From Lamprobacter modestohalophilus (GTDB lineage: Bacteria > Pseudomonadota > Gammaproteobacteria > Chromatiales > Chromatiaceae): a DNA stretch of 64,000 nt. The stretch is taken from positions 186,001-250,000 of the forward strand of contig NZ_NRRY01000001.1 of the NCBI RefSeq assembly GCF_016583905.1, given 5' to 3'. The notes beneath the pieces were generated by a model. It was not told the DNA's origin, ran no database searches, and saw nothing but the letters and a program-made list of their open reading frames with translations. Below, piece by piece: positions 53,671 to 62,685 of this stretch. A program made the translations under genes and the position numbers. How positions within the stretch are numbered: the stretch's first letter is position 1; each line of letters begins with the position of its first letter.

Positions 53671-55512
53671 ATGGAAACCTACGCCGAGATCTATCAGCGC
53701 TCGATCGAACAGCCTGAGGCCTTCTGGGCCGAAGTTGCCGACGGGCTGCATTGGGATCAATCCTGGGAGCAAGTGCTCGACCGCGCAGCGCAGCCGATCC
53801 CATGTTGGTTTGCCGGCGGGCAGCTAAACACCTGCTACAACGCGCTCGATCGGCATGTCGATGCTGGTCAGGGCGAGCGCCTGGCGCTGATCTACGATAG
53901 CCCGGTCACCGGGCAAGTCCAGCGTTACAGCTATCGCGAGTTGCGCGATCAGGTTGCTGCACTGGCCGGTGCGATTGCTGCACAGGGGGTCGGTCATGGA
54001 GATCGAGTGATCATCTACATGCCGATGATCGCAGAGGCGGCCATGGCGATGCTTGCCTGCGCGCGCCTCGGGGCGATCCATTCGGTCGTGTTTGGCGGCT
54101 TCGCGGCGCGCGAGCTCGCAACCCGCATCGACGACTGCCAGCCTAAGCTGCTGCTCTCGGCCTCCTGTGGCATCGAGCCGAACCGCTTGGTCGCCTACAA
54201 GCCGCTGATCGATGCCGCGATTGAGCAGGCGACGCACAAGCCCGCTGCCTGCATCATCAAACAGCGACCGCAGCTCGCCGCTGAGCCAGCTGACTGCGTG
54301 CCGGTCGCAGCGACCGATCCGCTTTATATCCTCTATACCTCTGGCACCACCGGCCGGCCCAAGGGCGTGGTGCGCGATAACGGTGGTCATGCGGTGGCGC
54401 TGCACTGGTCGATGGCCAATATCTATAACGTCCAGGCCGGCGATGTGTTCTGGGCAGCCTCCGACGTCGGCTGGGTGGTTGGCCACAGCTACATCATCTA
54501 CGGGCCGCTGTTGGCCGGCTGCACCACGCTGATCTACGAAGGCAAGCCGGTTGGCACGCCCGATCCGGGCGCCTTCTGGCGCGTGATCAGCGAGCACAAC
54601 GTCAAGGTGATGTTCACCGCGCCGACCGCGATCCGCGCGATCAAGAAGGAAGATCCCAAGGGCGAGCATCTAGCGCGCTACGATCTCAGCGGGATGCAGA
54701 GCCTGTTCCTCGCTGGCGAGCGCTGCGATCCGGACACCCTGCATTGGGCGCGACAACTGCTCGACAAACCGGTCATCGACCACTGGTGGCAGACCGAGAC
54801 CGGCTGGGCCATCGCCGCCAATCCGCTTGGCATCGAGCCGCTGCCGGTCAAGCCTGGCTCGCCGACCCGGCCGATGGTCGGCTACGACGTGCGCGTGCTG
54901 GATGATCGGGGCGATGAGCGCCCGGCCGGCGAGATGGGCGACATCTGCATCCGGCTGCCGCTGCCGCCCGGCTGTCTGGCGACGCTCTGGAACAACGACG
55001 CGCGCTTTCGCGAGGGCTATCTGAGCCGGCATCCGGGCTATTACCTGAGCGGTGATGCCGGCTTCAAGGACGCCGATGGCTATGTGTGGATCATGAGCCG
55101 CACCGATGACGTGATCAACGTCGCCGGACACCGGCTCTCGACCGGGCAGATCGAGGAGGTCTTGGCCAGCCATCCGGATGTTGCCGAGTGCGCGGTCATC
55201 GGTGTGCACGACGCGCTCAAGGGGCAGCTGCCGCTGGGGCTGGTGGTGCTCAAGGCCGGCGTCGAGCGCGGCGTCGCCGAGCTGAATGCTGAGTTGATCC
55301 AGCGCGTGCGCGATCAGATCGGCCCGGTTGCCGCCTTCAAGCTCGTCGCCATCGTCTCCCGGCTACCGAAGACCCGCTCCGGCAAGATCCTGCGCAGCAC
55401 CATGGTCAAGATCGCCGATAACGAGACCTGGGCGATGCCGGCGACCATTGATGATCCGGCGATTTTGGATGAGATCGCGCAGTCGTTGCGGGCGATGGGG
55501 TATGCGCGGTGA
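53671..55512 (+). CDS. prpE: Propionate-CoA ligase (PrpE-type)
   Basis: 613 residues from the ATG at 53671 (METYAEIYQRS); GAGGGG is upstream. ANL-superfamily motifs: YTSGTTGRPKGVVRDNGGH, WWQTETGW, YLSGDAGFKDADGYVWIMSRTDDVINVAGHRLS, and the catalytic Lys in LPKTRSGKILR. It activates propionate to propionyl-CoA. Close to acetyl-CoA synthetase, but context with prpBCD supports propionate. It is separated from prpB by 2.8 kb, with four other genes between. Confidence 0.9.
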   Translation: METYAEIYQRSIEQPEAFWAEVADGLHWDQSWEQVLDRAAQPIPCWFAGGQLNTCYNALDRHVDAGQGERLALIYDSPVTGQVQRYSYRELRDQVAALAGAIAAQGVGHGDRVIIYMPMIAEAAMAMLACARLGAIHSVVFGGFAARELATRIDDCQPKLLLSASCGIEPNRLVAYKPLIDAAIEQATHKPAACIIKQRPQLAAEPADCVPVAATDPLYILYTSGTTGRPKGVVRDNGGHAVALHWSMANIYNVQAGDVFWAASDVGWVVGHSYIIYGPLLAGCTTLIYEGKPVGTPDPGAFWRVISEHNVKVMFTAPTAIRAIKKEDPKGEHLARYDLSGMQSLFLAGERCDPDTLHWARQLLDKPVIDHWWQTETGWAIAANPLGIEPLPVKPGSPTRPMVGYDVRVLDDRGDERPAGEMGDICIRLPLPPGCLATLWNNDARFREGYLSRHPGYYLSGDAGFKDADGYVWIMSRTDDVINVAGHRLSTGQIEEVLASHPDVAECAVIGVHDALKGQLPLGLVVLKAGVERGVAELNAELIQRVRDQIGPVAAFKLVAIVSRLPKTRSGKILRSTMVKIADNETWAMPATIDDPAILDEIAQSLRAMGYAR

Positions 55513-55552
55513 GTAGGAGGTGAATGGGAGTGATTGTATAGCAACGATAACC

Positions 55553-56545
55553 TCAACGGCCGCGCTTCTCGCGCCGTTGGAGCCAGACCTCCAGTCCTTG
55601 CGCGTTCAACTCCAGATCCACGGCCAACAGCTCGCGCATGTGCGGTTCGTCCAGCGTACAGCCGTGGGCGCGGGCATCAGCGAGCAAGTGCGTGCTGATC
55701 GCCTCCTTGATGCGGTCCTTACGCGCGGGCTGCGGCTCATCGGCATGTTCCAACGCGATGGCGGCGAGGTCTTGGATACTCCGTCTGAGCTGATCGACCT
55801 GCTGCGCCGGGGCATCGATGCGGCAGTAATGCGTCAGGAAGGCGGCCACAGGCTCGAGCGCTAGCATCCGATCCAGGCTCTGCTGCCAGGCGTCCGGATC
55901 GAAGGCCACCGGTGTGGTCGGGGCGAACAGCCAGGGTCCGGCGGCGGTGTCGAATTCCCGATAGGAGATGCCGAAGGTGTCGCCGGTGAAGAGACCGCCG
56001 GAGCCTCCGTCAAAGATGCAGCCGTGGTGGTTGGCATGGCCGGGCGTGTGGATGAAGCTGAGCTGACGGCCCGCGAGGTCAAAGGTCTGGCCGTCATTGG
56101 CGGCGATGACGCGCGCCTCAGGCACTGGCTCGAGCGCGCCGAAGTCTCGGGCAAAGGCGTCCTCGCCGTAGACAGCGGTCGCGCCGGCGGTGAGTTTGGA
56201 TGGATCGATCAGGTGCGGCGCGCCCTTGGGATGGATGACCAGGGTTGCGTTGGGGCAGGCGGCCATGAGGGCGCCAGCGCCGCCCGCGTGGTCTAGATGC
56301 ACATGGGTTGGGATCACATAGTCGACATGCTCCGGCGTCAGCCCGAGGTCTTTGATCACCCCAAGCAGGCCGGGCACGCTGTTGGCGGTGCCGGTATCGA
56401 CGAAGGCGAGCCGGTCGCGCTCGCGAATCAGATAGCAGGCTGCGAGGCCGTCACGGTAGAGGCCGGTCTCGATGCAGAAGACGCCGTCGGCGACGACTTG
56501 ATAACGGGTCGCGGCTGTGTCAGCGGTAGGCATAGTCGTTTCCAA
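55553..56545 (-). CDS. MBL-fold hydrolase, long form
   Basis: 330 residues with PTHVHLDHAGGAGAL, HTPGHANHHGCIFD, GDTFGISYREFDTA and a C-terminal helical extension. It belongs to a group of MBL-fold proteins of unclear substrate, larger than YcbL. Metal ligands are present. Lies convergent with prpE and in the prp locus; a role in the same pathway, such as thioester removal, is only a guess. Confidence 0.85.
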   Translation of the reverse strand: METTMPTADTAATRYQVVADGVFCIETGLYRDGLAACYLIRERDRLAFVDTGTANSVPGLLGVIKDLGLTPEHVDYVIPTHVHLDHAGGAGALMAACPNATLVIHPKGAPHLIDPSKLTAGATAVYGEDAFARDFGALEPVPEARVIAANDGQTFDLAGRQLSFIHTPGHANHHGCIFDGGSGGLFTGDTFGISYREFDTAAGPWLFAPTTPVAFDPDAWQQSLDRMLALEPVAAFLTHYCRIDAPAQQVDQLRRSIQDLAAIALEHADEPQPARKDRIKEAISTHLLADARAHGCTLDEPHMRELLAVDLELNAQGLEVWLQRREKRGR

Positions 56546-56668
56546 TCAATGTCTGTCCGCGAACACCTTGAGCAGCCTTCAAGCCTCATGGGCTGTTTGG
56601 CAGGGCCGATTCTAGGCCGGTTGTTCAAGTGAGTGTCGGGCAGGCTGTTAGCTGAGGCTCGGCAAGCA

Positions 56669-57118
56669 TTAACGGAGGCTCGGCAAGCAATGGAGGCCGA
56701 AGGCGCGGAAGTCTGGATCGATGGCCAAGCAGATCGGCAGCGCCAGGCGCCGTATCAGTGCAAAGCTGGTGCAATCGGTGAAGCTGTAGTGCTTGTCCTG
56801 CTGTTGCTCAAAGATGAACCAGGCGGCGGCCTCGTCTTGCGGGGTCACGCGCTCTAGGCGCGCAACTTGCCGCTCGCGCAGGCTGCTGCCGAACTGATGG
56901 GCAACGCTCCAACCGAGATGGTAGCGCACCAGGGTCAGGGTCTCGGCGAAGACGTAGTTACTCGTCACCAATCTGCCACGGTATTCCACAAAGGCCTCCA
57001 CGACCGCCATGTGGTCCGGGTCTTTGTTGTCCAGCAGGGCATACCAGGCACCAGTATCGACGAAGGCAAGCTGCAAGGATTCAACGCTCGTACAGATGGC
57101 GATTGTGATGGCGACCAA
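56669..57118 (-). CDS. PIN-domain toxin (VapC-like)
   Basis: 149 residues. PIN residues are visible: first Asp in AFVDTGAWYALLD, Glu in NYVFAETLTLVRYH, and Asp in FTDCTSFALIRRL. It should be an Mg-dependent ribonuclease. The start at 57118 overlaps the antitoxin gene by 38 bp; a TTG at 57076, just after the antitoxin stop, would give LQLAFVDTG and is more usual for a VapC start. A duplicated GAGGCTCGGCAAGCA follows its stop codon region. Confidence 0.82.
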   Translation of the reverse strand: MVAITIAICTSVESLQLAFVDTGAWYALLDNKDPDHMAVVEAFVEYRGRLVTSNYVFAETLTLVRYHLGWSVAHQFGSSLRERQVARLERVTPQDEAAAWFIFEQQQDKHYSFTDCTSFALIRRLALPICLAIDPDFRAFGLHCLPSLR

Positions 57119-57311
57119 TCGCTTTGCCGGTGCCTTCGCCGATGCCGATCAGTGCGGTGAGCGGGTCTACCGCCGGTGACTGCTCCTGCTGGTCAAGGGG
57201 GTCGTCGATGAGGCTGTGGAGCAGCGAAGCAAAACTGACGCCGCGACGCTGTGCTTCTTCACCAAGTCGCTGGTGTTGCTCGGCGCTGAGTGGAATCTGT
57301 GTGCGGTCCAT
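57081..57311 (-). CDS. Small antitoxin-like protein paired with the PIN toxin
   Basis: 76 residues from the ATG at 57311 (MDRTQIPLSAEQHQRLGEEAQRRGVSFASLLHSLID), a ribbon-helix-helix like arrangement (IPLSAEQHQRL strand-helix, GVSFASLLHSL helix) with a C-terminal part GEGTGKAIGRHHNRHLYER to bind the toxin. Its TGA stop is inside the region where the toxin begins. As a pair this is a VapBC-like toxin-antitoxin module. Confidence 0.78.
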   Translation of the reverse strand: MDRTQIPLSAEQHQRLGEEAQRRGVSFASLLHSLIDDPLDQQEQSPAVDPLTALIGIGEGTGKAIGRHHNRHLYER

Positions 57312-57428
57312 GTCGATGCATGCGGGTCTTGATCTGAGGATCAACGCTACACAAGGGGGCTCTTGATGTAAACATCAGAAAGTGCGTTCGGCCGTTATCC
57401 TGACATTGTTGAGTTGAAATCCTGATTG

Positions 57429-57500
57429 TGTCGACATCTTTCGTGTTATCTGCTAGTCTAAACCCGGAATTGCCCAAATATTTGCATGAGGTGTTGACAC
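57429..57500 (+). promoter_or_regulatory. Candidate promoter and operators of the prp regulator
   Basis: TGTCGACA (57429-57436) contains a -35-like TCGACA, and TAGTCT (57454-57459) follows at 17 bp. A second palindrome GTGTTGACAC (57491-57500) overlaps the ribosome site GAGGTG (57488-57493) of the gene at 57502. The two TGT-x-GACA sites could be bound by the GntR protein itself. Inference only. Confidence 0.4.
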
Positions 57501-57501
57501 T

Positions 57502-58206
57502 TTGCTTGCGCCGGTGATGACTGAGCCTGGCCTGATCGAGCTTGATCCCAGTGTGCCCAGCCCGGTTGGCACCCTGACCGATCGCCTGTTCGATGCCCTG
57601 CAGCGGGCGATCGTCGAAGGCGAGATGCCGCAGGGCAGCAAGATCAGCGAGCCTGAGCTGGCACGGCGCCATGGTGTGAGCCGCGGCTCCTTGCGCGAGG
57701 CGATCGCCCGGCTCGAGGCCTGCAAGCTGGTCGAGCGCAAGCCAAACCTGGGCGCGCGCGTGGTCGAGCTGAGTGCTGAGCAGCTGATCGAGATCTTTCA
57801 GCTGCGCGAGGCGCTCGAGGGCATGGCGGCGCGGTTGGCCGCGGAGGCGATGAGCGATGCCGAGATCGACGCACTCGGCGCGCTGCTCGAGCAGCATGGT
57901 CAGCAGATCGAGCAGGAGCAGGGCCAAGCCTATTTCCAAAAGCAAGGCGATCTGGACTTTCATTTCCGGATCGTCCAAGGCAGTAAGAACAGGCAACTGA
58001 TCGAGCTCTTGTGCGAGGATCTCTATCACCTGCTGCGGATGTACCGGGTGCAGTTCGGGATGCGCAGCAAGCGCTCTCGGCAGGCGTTCGAGGAGCATCA
58101 GTACCTGCTGAGTGCGCTGCGCTCGCGCGATCCCGAGATGGCCGAGTTGGTGATGCGCCAGCATGTGCGCTCATCGCGCCGCAATCTGGAGCAGGCACTC
58201 ACATGA
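57502..58206 (+). CDS. GntR-family regulator of the prp genes
   Basis: 234 residues from the TTG at 57502, chosen because GAGGTG stands 8 bp before it; an ATG lies at 57517. N-terminal winged helix [46 protein letters not shown]-terminal FCD ligand domain ([37 protein letters not shown]). It lies directly before prpB in the same direction, and should repress or activate prpBCD in response to methylcitrate or a related acid. The ligand is inferred. Confidence 0.88.
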   Translation: MLAPVMTEPGLIELDPSVPSPVGTLTDRLFDALQRAIVEGEMPQGSKISEPELARRHGVSRGSLREAIARLEACKLVERKPNLGARVVELSAEQLIEIFQLREALEGMAARLAAEAMSDAEIDALGALLEQHGQQIEQEQGQAYFQKQGDLDFHFRIVQGSKNRQLIELLCEDLYHLLRMYRVQFGMRSKRSRQAFEEHQYLLSALRSRDPEMAELVMRQHVRSSRRNLEQALT

Positions 58207-58255
58207 TCAGGCCTGGTTATCGCCTCATGACAACTGCCTGCGAATGCATAAGAAC

Positions 58256-58322
58256 TGAACCACAGATGGACACAGATCCTTTTCTCTTCGATCCGTGTCC
58301 ATCTGTGTTTATCTGTGGTTCA
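58256..58322 (+). repeat. Long inverted repeat between regulator and prpB
   Basis: TGAACCACAGATGGACACAG pairs with CTGTGTTTATCTGTGGTTCA, and GGACACAGATC pairs with GATCCGTGTCC, around CTTTTCTCTTC. The ACCACAGATGGACACAGAT-type sequence is known as a widespread intergenic repeat in other bacteria. It could be transcribed as a hairpin between the regulator and prpB. Confidence 0.8.
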
Positions 58323-58361
58323 AATAACCTGAGATCACAACGACCACTGAGGGGATCAACG

Positions 58362-59243
58362 ATGACCGTCGCCACCAATCCCGGCGCCCGTTTCCGTGCC
58401 GCGATGGCTGAGGAAAAGCCATTGCAATGCGCGGGCGCGATCAACGCCTACCACGCTCGCCTCGCCGAGGCGACTGGATTTCGCTCACTCTACATCTCCG
58501 GTGGTGGCGTTGCGGCCGGCTCCTGCGGGATTCCGGATCTCGGCATCACCACCATGGATGATGTGTTGATCGACCTACGCCGCATCACCGATGTCACCGA
58601 GCTGCCGGTGCTGGTGGACATCGATACCGGTTGGGGCGGCGCCTTCAACATCGCCCGTGCGGTGCGCAGTATGAACAAGGCCGGCGCGGCGGCGGTGCAC
58701 CTTGAAGACCAAGTGCAGCAGAAGCGCTGTGGTCACCGGCCGAACAAGGCCATCGTGCCGCAGCAGGAGATGGTCGATCGGATCAAGGCCGCAGTCGATG
58801 CCCGGCTCGACGATGATTTCGTGATCATGGCGCGCACCGATTCGCTCGCGGTCGAGGGGCTGGATGCGGCGATTGAGCGTGCCCAAGCCTGCGTCGAGGC
58901 GGGTGCGGATGCGATCTTCCCAGAGGCGGTGACCGAGCTGGCGCAATATCGTGCCTTCATCGATGCGGTTGGTGTACCGGTGCTGGCCAATATCACCGAG
59001 TTTGGTTCGACGCCGCTGTTCACCGTCGATGAACTGGCCAGCGTCGGTGTCAGCATCGCGCTCTATCCGCTCAGCGCCTTCCGCGCCGCCAATGCTGCCG
59101 CGCTCAAGGTCTATCAGTCCTTGCGCAACGAAGGCACCCAAGCACCGGTGATGGAGCTGATGCAGACCCGCGCCGACCTCTATGATTATCTCGGCTACCA
59201 CGCCTACGAGCAGAAGCTCGATCAACTCTTTGCTGCGGAGTAG
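58362..59243 (+). CDS. prpB: 2-methylisocitrate lyase
   Basis: 293 residues from the ATG at 58362, with GAGGGG 8-10 bp upstream. Isocitrate-lyase-superfamily active-site KRCGH with Cys123, plus [30 protein letters not shown] and [11 protein letters not shown]. It splits 2-methylisocitrate into pyruvate and succinate. First of prpBCD; four bases precede prpC. Confidence 0.97.
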   Translation: MTVATNPGARFRAAMAEEKPLQCAGAINAYHARLAEATGFRSLYISGGGVAAGSCGIPDLGITTMDDVLIDLRRITDVTELPVLVDIDTGWGGAFNIARAVRSMNKAGAAAVHLEDQVQQKRCGHRPNKAIVPQQEMVDRIKAAVDARLDDDFVIMARTDSLAVEGLDAAIERAQACVEAGADAIFPEAVTELAQYRAFIDAVGVPVLANITEFGSTPLFTVDELASVGVSIALYPLSAFRAANAAALKVYQSLRNEGTQAPVMELMQTRADLYDYLGYHAYEQKLDQLFAAE

Positions 59244-59247
59244 GGCC

Positions 59248-60498
59248 ATGACCAACGCCACTGAGACGAATAAGAGCGCCAGCACCAGCGCCAACGATCA
59301 CAACGATAACAAAGCCAACAACCCCAGCAACGCTAGTAACGCCAACAATCCCAACAACAGCGGCTTGCCCAAGCCGAAGAAATCCGTCGCCCTGTCCGGC
59401 ACCGCTGCTGGCAATACCGCGATCTGCACCGTCGGGCGCACCGGCAACGATCTGCACTATCGCGGCTACGACATCCTCGACTTCGCCGAGCAGGCAGAGT
59501 TTGAGGAGATCGCCTATCTATTGATCCACGGCGCATTACCAACGTCCGCCGAACTGACCGCCTATAAGACCAAGCTGCGCTCGATGCGCGGTCTGCCACA
59601 GGCGGTGAAACAGGCGTTGGAGGCGATCCCGGCCTCGGCGCACCCGATGGATGTGATGCGCACCACCTGCTCGGTGATGGGCAGCTGCCTGCCGGAGCGC
59701 GACAGCCATCCCGCTGCCGAGGCGCGCGAGATCGTCGACCGGCTGATGGCGAGCTTCGGCTCGGCGCTGCTGTACTGGTATCACTTCGCGGTCAATGGCC
59801 GGCGCATCGAGGTCGAGACCGATGATGACTCGATCGGCGGCCATTTCCTGCATCTGCTGCATGGTGAGGCGCCCAAGGCGTCCTGGGTGCGGGCGATGCA
59901 TACCTCGCTGGTGCTCTATGCCGAGCATGAATTCAATGCCTCGACCTTCGCCGCGCGGGTGGTCGCCGGCACCAGCTCAGACATGTATTCGGCCATCACT
60001 GCGGCGATCGGCGCACTGCGTGGGCCGAAACATGGCGGTGCCAATGAAGAAGCCTTTCGGACTCAAAGCCGCTATCACAGCGCCGATGCGGCCGAGGCCG
60101 ATATCCGTGAGCGCGTTGGGCGCAAGGAGATCGTCATCGGTTTCGGGCATCCGGTCTACACGGTCGCTGATCCACGCAATCAGGTGATCAAGCGGGTGGC
60201 CAAGGCTCTCTCCGAAGAGGCCGGCAATATGACGATGTTCTCTGTCGCTGAGCGGCTCGAATCGGTGATGTGGGAGCTGAAGACGATGTTCCCGAACCTG
60301 GACTGGTTCTCGGCAGTGTCCTATCACCAGATGGGCGTGCCGACGGCGATGTTCACGCCGCTGTTCGTGATCTCGCGCGTCACTGGCTGGGGCGCGCATG
60401 TGATCGAGCAGCGCGAGGATGGCAAGATCATCCGTCCATCCGCCAACTACACAGGCCCCGAGAATCGTCCCTGGGTGCCGATTGAGGAGCGTTCCTGA
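59248..60498 (+). CDS. prpC: 2-methylcitrate synthase
   Basis: 416 residues from the ATG at 59248. Citrate-synthase core: [27 protein letters not shown], the PrpC-type [23 protein letters not shown] and the C-terminal [17 protein letters not shown]. It joins propionyl-CoA and oxaloacetate. The first ~38 residues are an Asn/Ser/Ala/Thr-rich extension ([20 protein letters not shown]) with a CCCAACAAC/AACAACCCCAGCAAC-like DNA texture, not present in ordinary PrpC. Stop overlaps prpD start by one base. Confidence 0.95.
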   Translation: MTNATETNKSASTSANDHNDNKANNPSNASNANNPNNSGLPKPKKSVALSGTAAGNTAICTVGRTGNDLHYRGYDILDFAEQAEFEEIAYLLIHGALPTSAELTAYKTKLRSMRGLPQAVKQALEAIPASAHPMDVMRTTCSVMGSCLPERDSHPAAEAREIVDRLMASFGSALLYWYHFAVNGRRIEVETDDDSIGGHFLHLLHGEAPKASWVRAMHTSLVLYAEHEFNASTFAARVVAGTSSDMYSAITAAIGALRGPKHGGANEEAFRTQSRYHSADAAEADIRERVGRKEIVIGFGHPVYTVADPRNQVIKRVAKALSEEAGNMTMFSVAERLESVMWELKTMFPNLDWFSAVSYHQMGVPTAMFTPLFVISRVTGWGAHVIEQREDGKIIRPSANYTGPENRPWVPIEERS

Positions 60499-61949
60499 TG
60501 AGTAAAGCCGCCACCCTAGACGCCTCGCGTCCTGACTACGACGAGGTGATCCAGCAGATCACCGATTATGTGCTGGGCTACGATGTCCGCCAGAGTCGGG
60601 AGGCGATGGAGACCGCCCGCTATGACTGGATGGACAGCATTGGCTGTGCGCTGCTGGCGCTGAACTATCCGGCCTGCACCAAGCTGCTCGGGCCGATGGT
60701 GCCCGGTGCCCAGGTGCCGGGTGGCTCCCGCGTGCCCGGTACCCCCTATGAACTCGATCCGGTGCGCGCGGCCTGGAACATCGGCGCGATGGTGCGCTGG
60801 CTCGATTACAACGACACCTGGCTGGCGGCGGAATGGGGGCATCCCTCGGATAATCTCGGCGCGATCCTGGCGTTAGCGGATTTTCGCGCGCGTCAAAACG
60901 GCTCACGCGGCGGGGTGCCAGTCACCCTCGGCGACGTGCTGCGGGCGATGATCAAGGCGCACGAGATCCAGGGCGTGCTCGCGCTCGAGAATAGCTTCAA
61001 CCGGGTCGGACTGGATCATGTGCTGCTGGTGCGCATCGCCTCGGCAGCGGTCTCGGCGGCGATGCTCGGCTGCAGCCGTGATGAGGTGCTCAGCGCCGTC
61101 TCCCATGCCTGGCTCGATGGCTCGGCGCTGCGCACCTATCGGCATGCGCCGAACACCGGGCCGCGTAAATCCTGGGCGGCTGGCGATGCCTCCTCGCGCG
61201 GGCTGTTCCTGGCGCTGATTGCCGCCAGCGGCGAGATTGGCTATCCCTCGGCATTGACGGCCAAGGGCTGGGGTTTCCAAGATGTGAGCTTCGACGGCAA
61301 GCCGATTCGCCTCGAGCAGCCGTTTGGCACCTATGTGATGGAAAACGTGCTGTTCAAGATCAGCTATCCAGCCGAGTTCCATGCCCAGACTGCGGTCGAA
61401 GCGGCGATCACCCTGCATCCAGAGGTCAAGGATCGGCTCGGTGAGATCGACCGCATCCTGATCGAGACCACCGAATCCGGCGATCGGATCATCAATAAGA
61501 CTGGTCCGCTGAGCAACCCGGCCGATCGCGACCACTGCCTGCAGTACATGGTCGCCGTGCCGCTGATCCAGGGCAGTCTCAGTGCCGATGACTATGAAGA
61601 TAGCGCTGCCGCCAATCCGCTGATTGATGAACTCCGCGCGAAGATGGAGGTGGTCGAAAATGAGCGCTTCAGCCGTGAGTATCTAGAAGCCGACAAGCGC
61701 GCGATTGGCAACGCGGTGCAGGTGTTCTTCAGCGACGGCTCGAGCACCGAGAAGGTCAGCGCCGATTATCCGGTCGGTCATCGACGCCGCCGGGGCGAGG
61801 GCATCCCGTTGCTCAAGGCCAAGTTCGAACGCTATCTGCGCGGGCGCATCAGCCAGAAGAATAGCGATGAGATCCTTTCGCTCTGCGCTGATCAGGCAGC
61901 GTTTGAGGCCTGCTCAGTCGAACGGATGATGACGCTGCTCAGTCTCTGA
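60498..61949 (+). CDS. prpD: 2-methylcitrate dehydratase
   Basis: 483 residues, the MmgE/PrpD family. Opening YDEVIQQITDYVLGYDVRQSREAMETARYDWMDSIGCALLAL, then WNIGAMVRWLDYNDTWLAAEWGHPSDNLGA, and DGSALRTYRHAPNTGPRKSWAAGDASSRG. It removes water from 2-methylcitrate to give 2-methyl-cis-aconitate. Translationally coupled to prpC (TGATG). No acnD/prpF is seen, so this is the PrpD route; the hydration step then needs an aconitase elsewhere. Confidence 0.96.
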   Translation: MSKAATLDASRPDYDEVIQQITDYVLGYDVRQSREAMETARYDWMDSIGCALLALNYPACTKLLGPMVPGAQVPGGSRVPGTPYELDPVRAAWNIGAMVRWLDYNDTWLAAEWGHPSDNLGAILALADFRARQNGSRGGVPVTLGDVLRAMIKAHEIQGVLALENSFNRVGLDHVLLVRIASAAVSAAMLGCSRDEVLSAVSHAWLDGSALRTYRHAPNTGPRKSWAAGDASSRGLFLALIAASGEIGYPSALTAKGWGFQDVSFDGKPIRLEQPFGTYVMENVLFKISYPAEFHAQTAVEAAITLHPEVKDRLGEIDRILIETTESGDRIINKTGPLSNPADRDHCLQYMVAVPLIQGSLSADDYEDSAAANPLIDELRAKMEVVENERFSREYLEADKRAIGNAVQVFFSDGSSTEKVSADYPVGHRRRRGEGIPLLKAKFERYLRGRISQKNSDEILSLCADQAAFEACSVERMMTLLSL

Positions 61950-61987
61950 TCGGCCGATGTAGCGATCTATCGAGCCAATATCTTTTG

Positions 61988-62013
61988 CACGGGCCTGAGG
62001 CGACGGGCCCGTG
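61988..62013 (+). other. Hairpin after prpD
   Basis: Perfect 8-bp stem CACGGGCC/GGCCCGTG with a 10-base loop, 38 bp after the prpD stop. No T-run follows; it could be a weak terminator or lie in the pilin gene leader. Confidence 0.5.
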
Positions 62014-62031
62014 GTGGGGCGGTGTAATGAT

Positions 62032-62607
62032 ATGGATACCGTACAAGCCCGACTGAAATCCCTGCTTGAGCAAGGCCATCAGCGAGGCATTGCGCAGGCC
62101 GCTGAGCGGCGCTTGAATCAGCATCCCAAGCAAAGCTCTGATCAGTTCCGTCCAGGCGGTTTTGCGCTCATCGAACTGATGATCGTCGTCGCCGTTATCG
62201 GGATCTTGGCAGCCGTCTCGATCCCGGCCTATCAGGATCTTGTGACCCGAGCCAAGGTCAGCGAGGGCCTGGTGCTGCTGGCCCCGGTTAAGACCGCCGT
62301 GCTCGAATATCACAGCGTCAACGGCGGTCTGCCCAGCGCAACAAACTGGCTCACGCTGCTGCAGGAGCTGGGGTTACCGGTGAGCGCAACATCGGGCGCG
62401 GCATCCGGCCAGTATGTTGAGCGTATCTGGTGGAACAGCACGGATCAGCAGATCCGGATTCGCTACGGCATGGCGCCCATTGAGGGTAAGCTGCTCTATC
62501 TGCAGCTTAACCCCGGAGCGCTCGGCCAGATGGGCTGGCGCTGTGTTGCGCCGTTCGGAAGCGAGGGCGTTCCTGCGCGCTACCTGCCGGCAAGCTGCCG
62601 GGATTGA
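62032..62607 (+). CDS. Type IV pilin with long leader
   Basis: 191 residues from the ATG at 62032. The prepilin motif is GG-FALIELMIVVAVIGILAAVSIPAYQ, with Glu at +5 of the mature protein and a helix that anchors the subunit. Cleavage after Gly43 leaves a leader of 43 residues, far longer than the usual 6-25. A C-terminal Cys pair (GWRCVAPFGSEG, ASCRD) forms the D-region loop. An internal start nearer to RPGG is possible but the long stretch has no good ribosome site. Probably PilA-type major or minor pilin, for twitching, adhesion or DNA uptake. Two GC-rich stems follow in the 78-bp gap before the convergent gene. Confidence 0.82.
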   Translation: MDTVQARLKSLLEQGHQRGIAQAAERRLNQHPKQSSDQFRPGGFALIELMIVVAVIGILAAVSIPAYQDLVTRAKVSEGLVLLAPVKTAVLEYHSVNGGLPSATNWLTLLQELGLPVSATSGAASGQYVERIWWNSTDQQIRIRYGMAPIEGKLLYLQLNPGALGQMGWRCVAPFGSEGVPARYLPASCRD

Positions 62608-62685
62608 ATCTTCTTGCGGTTGTCCGCCCTCCAGGCGGGGCTATTCAGTCGCCTTGGTCCCTTGGCTGGGGACTATTCGGTCTGC

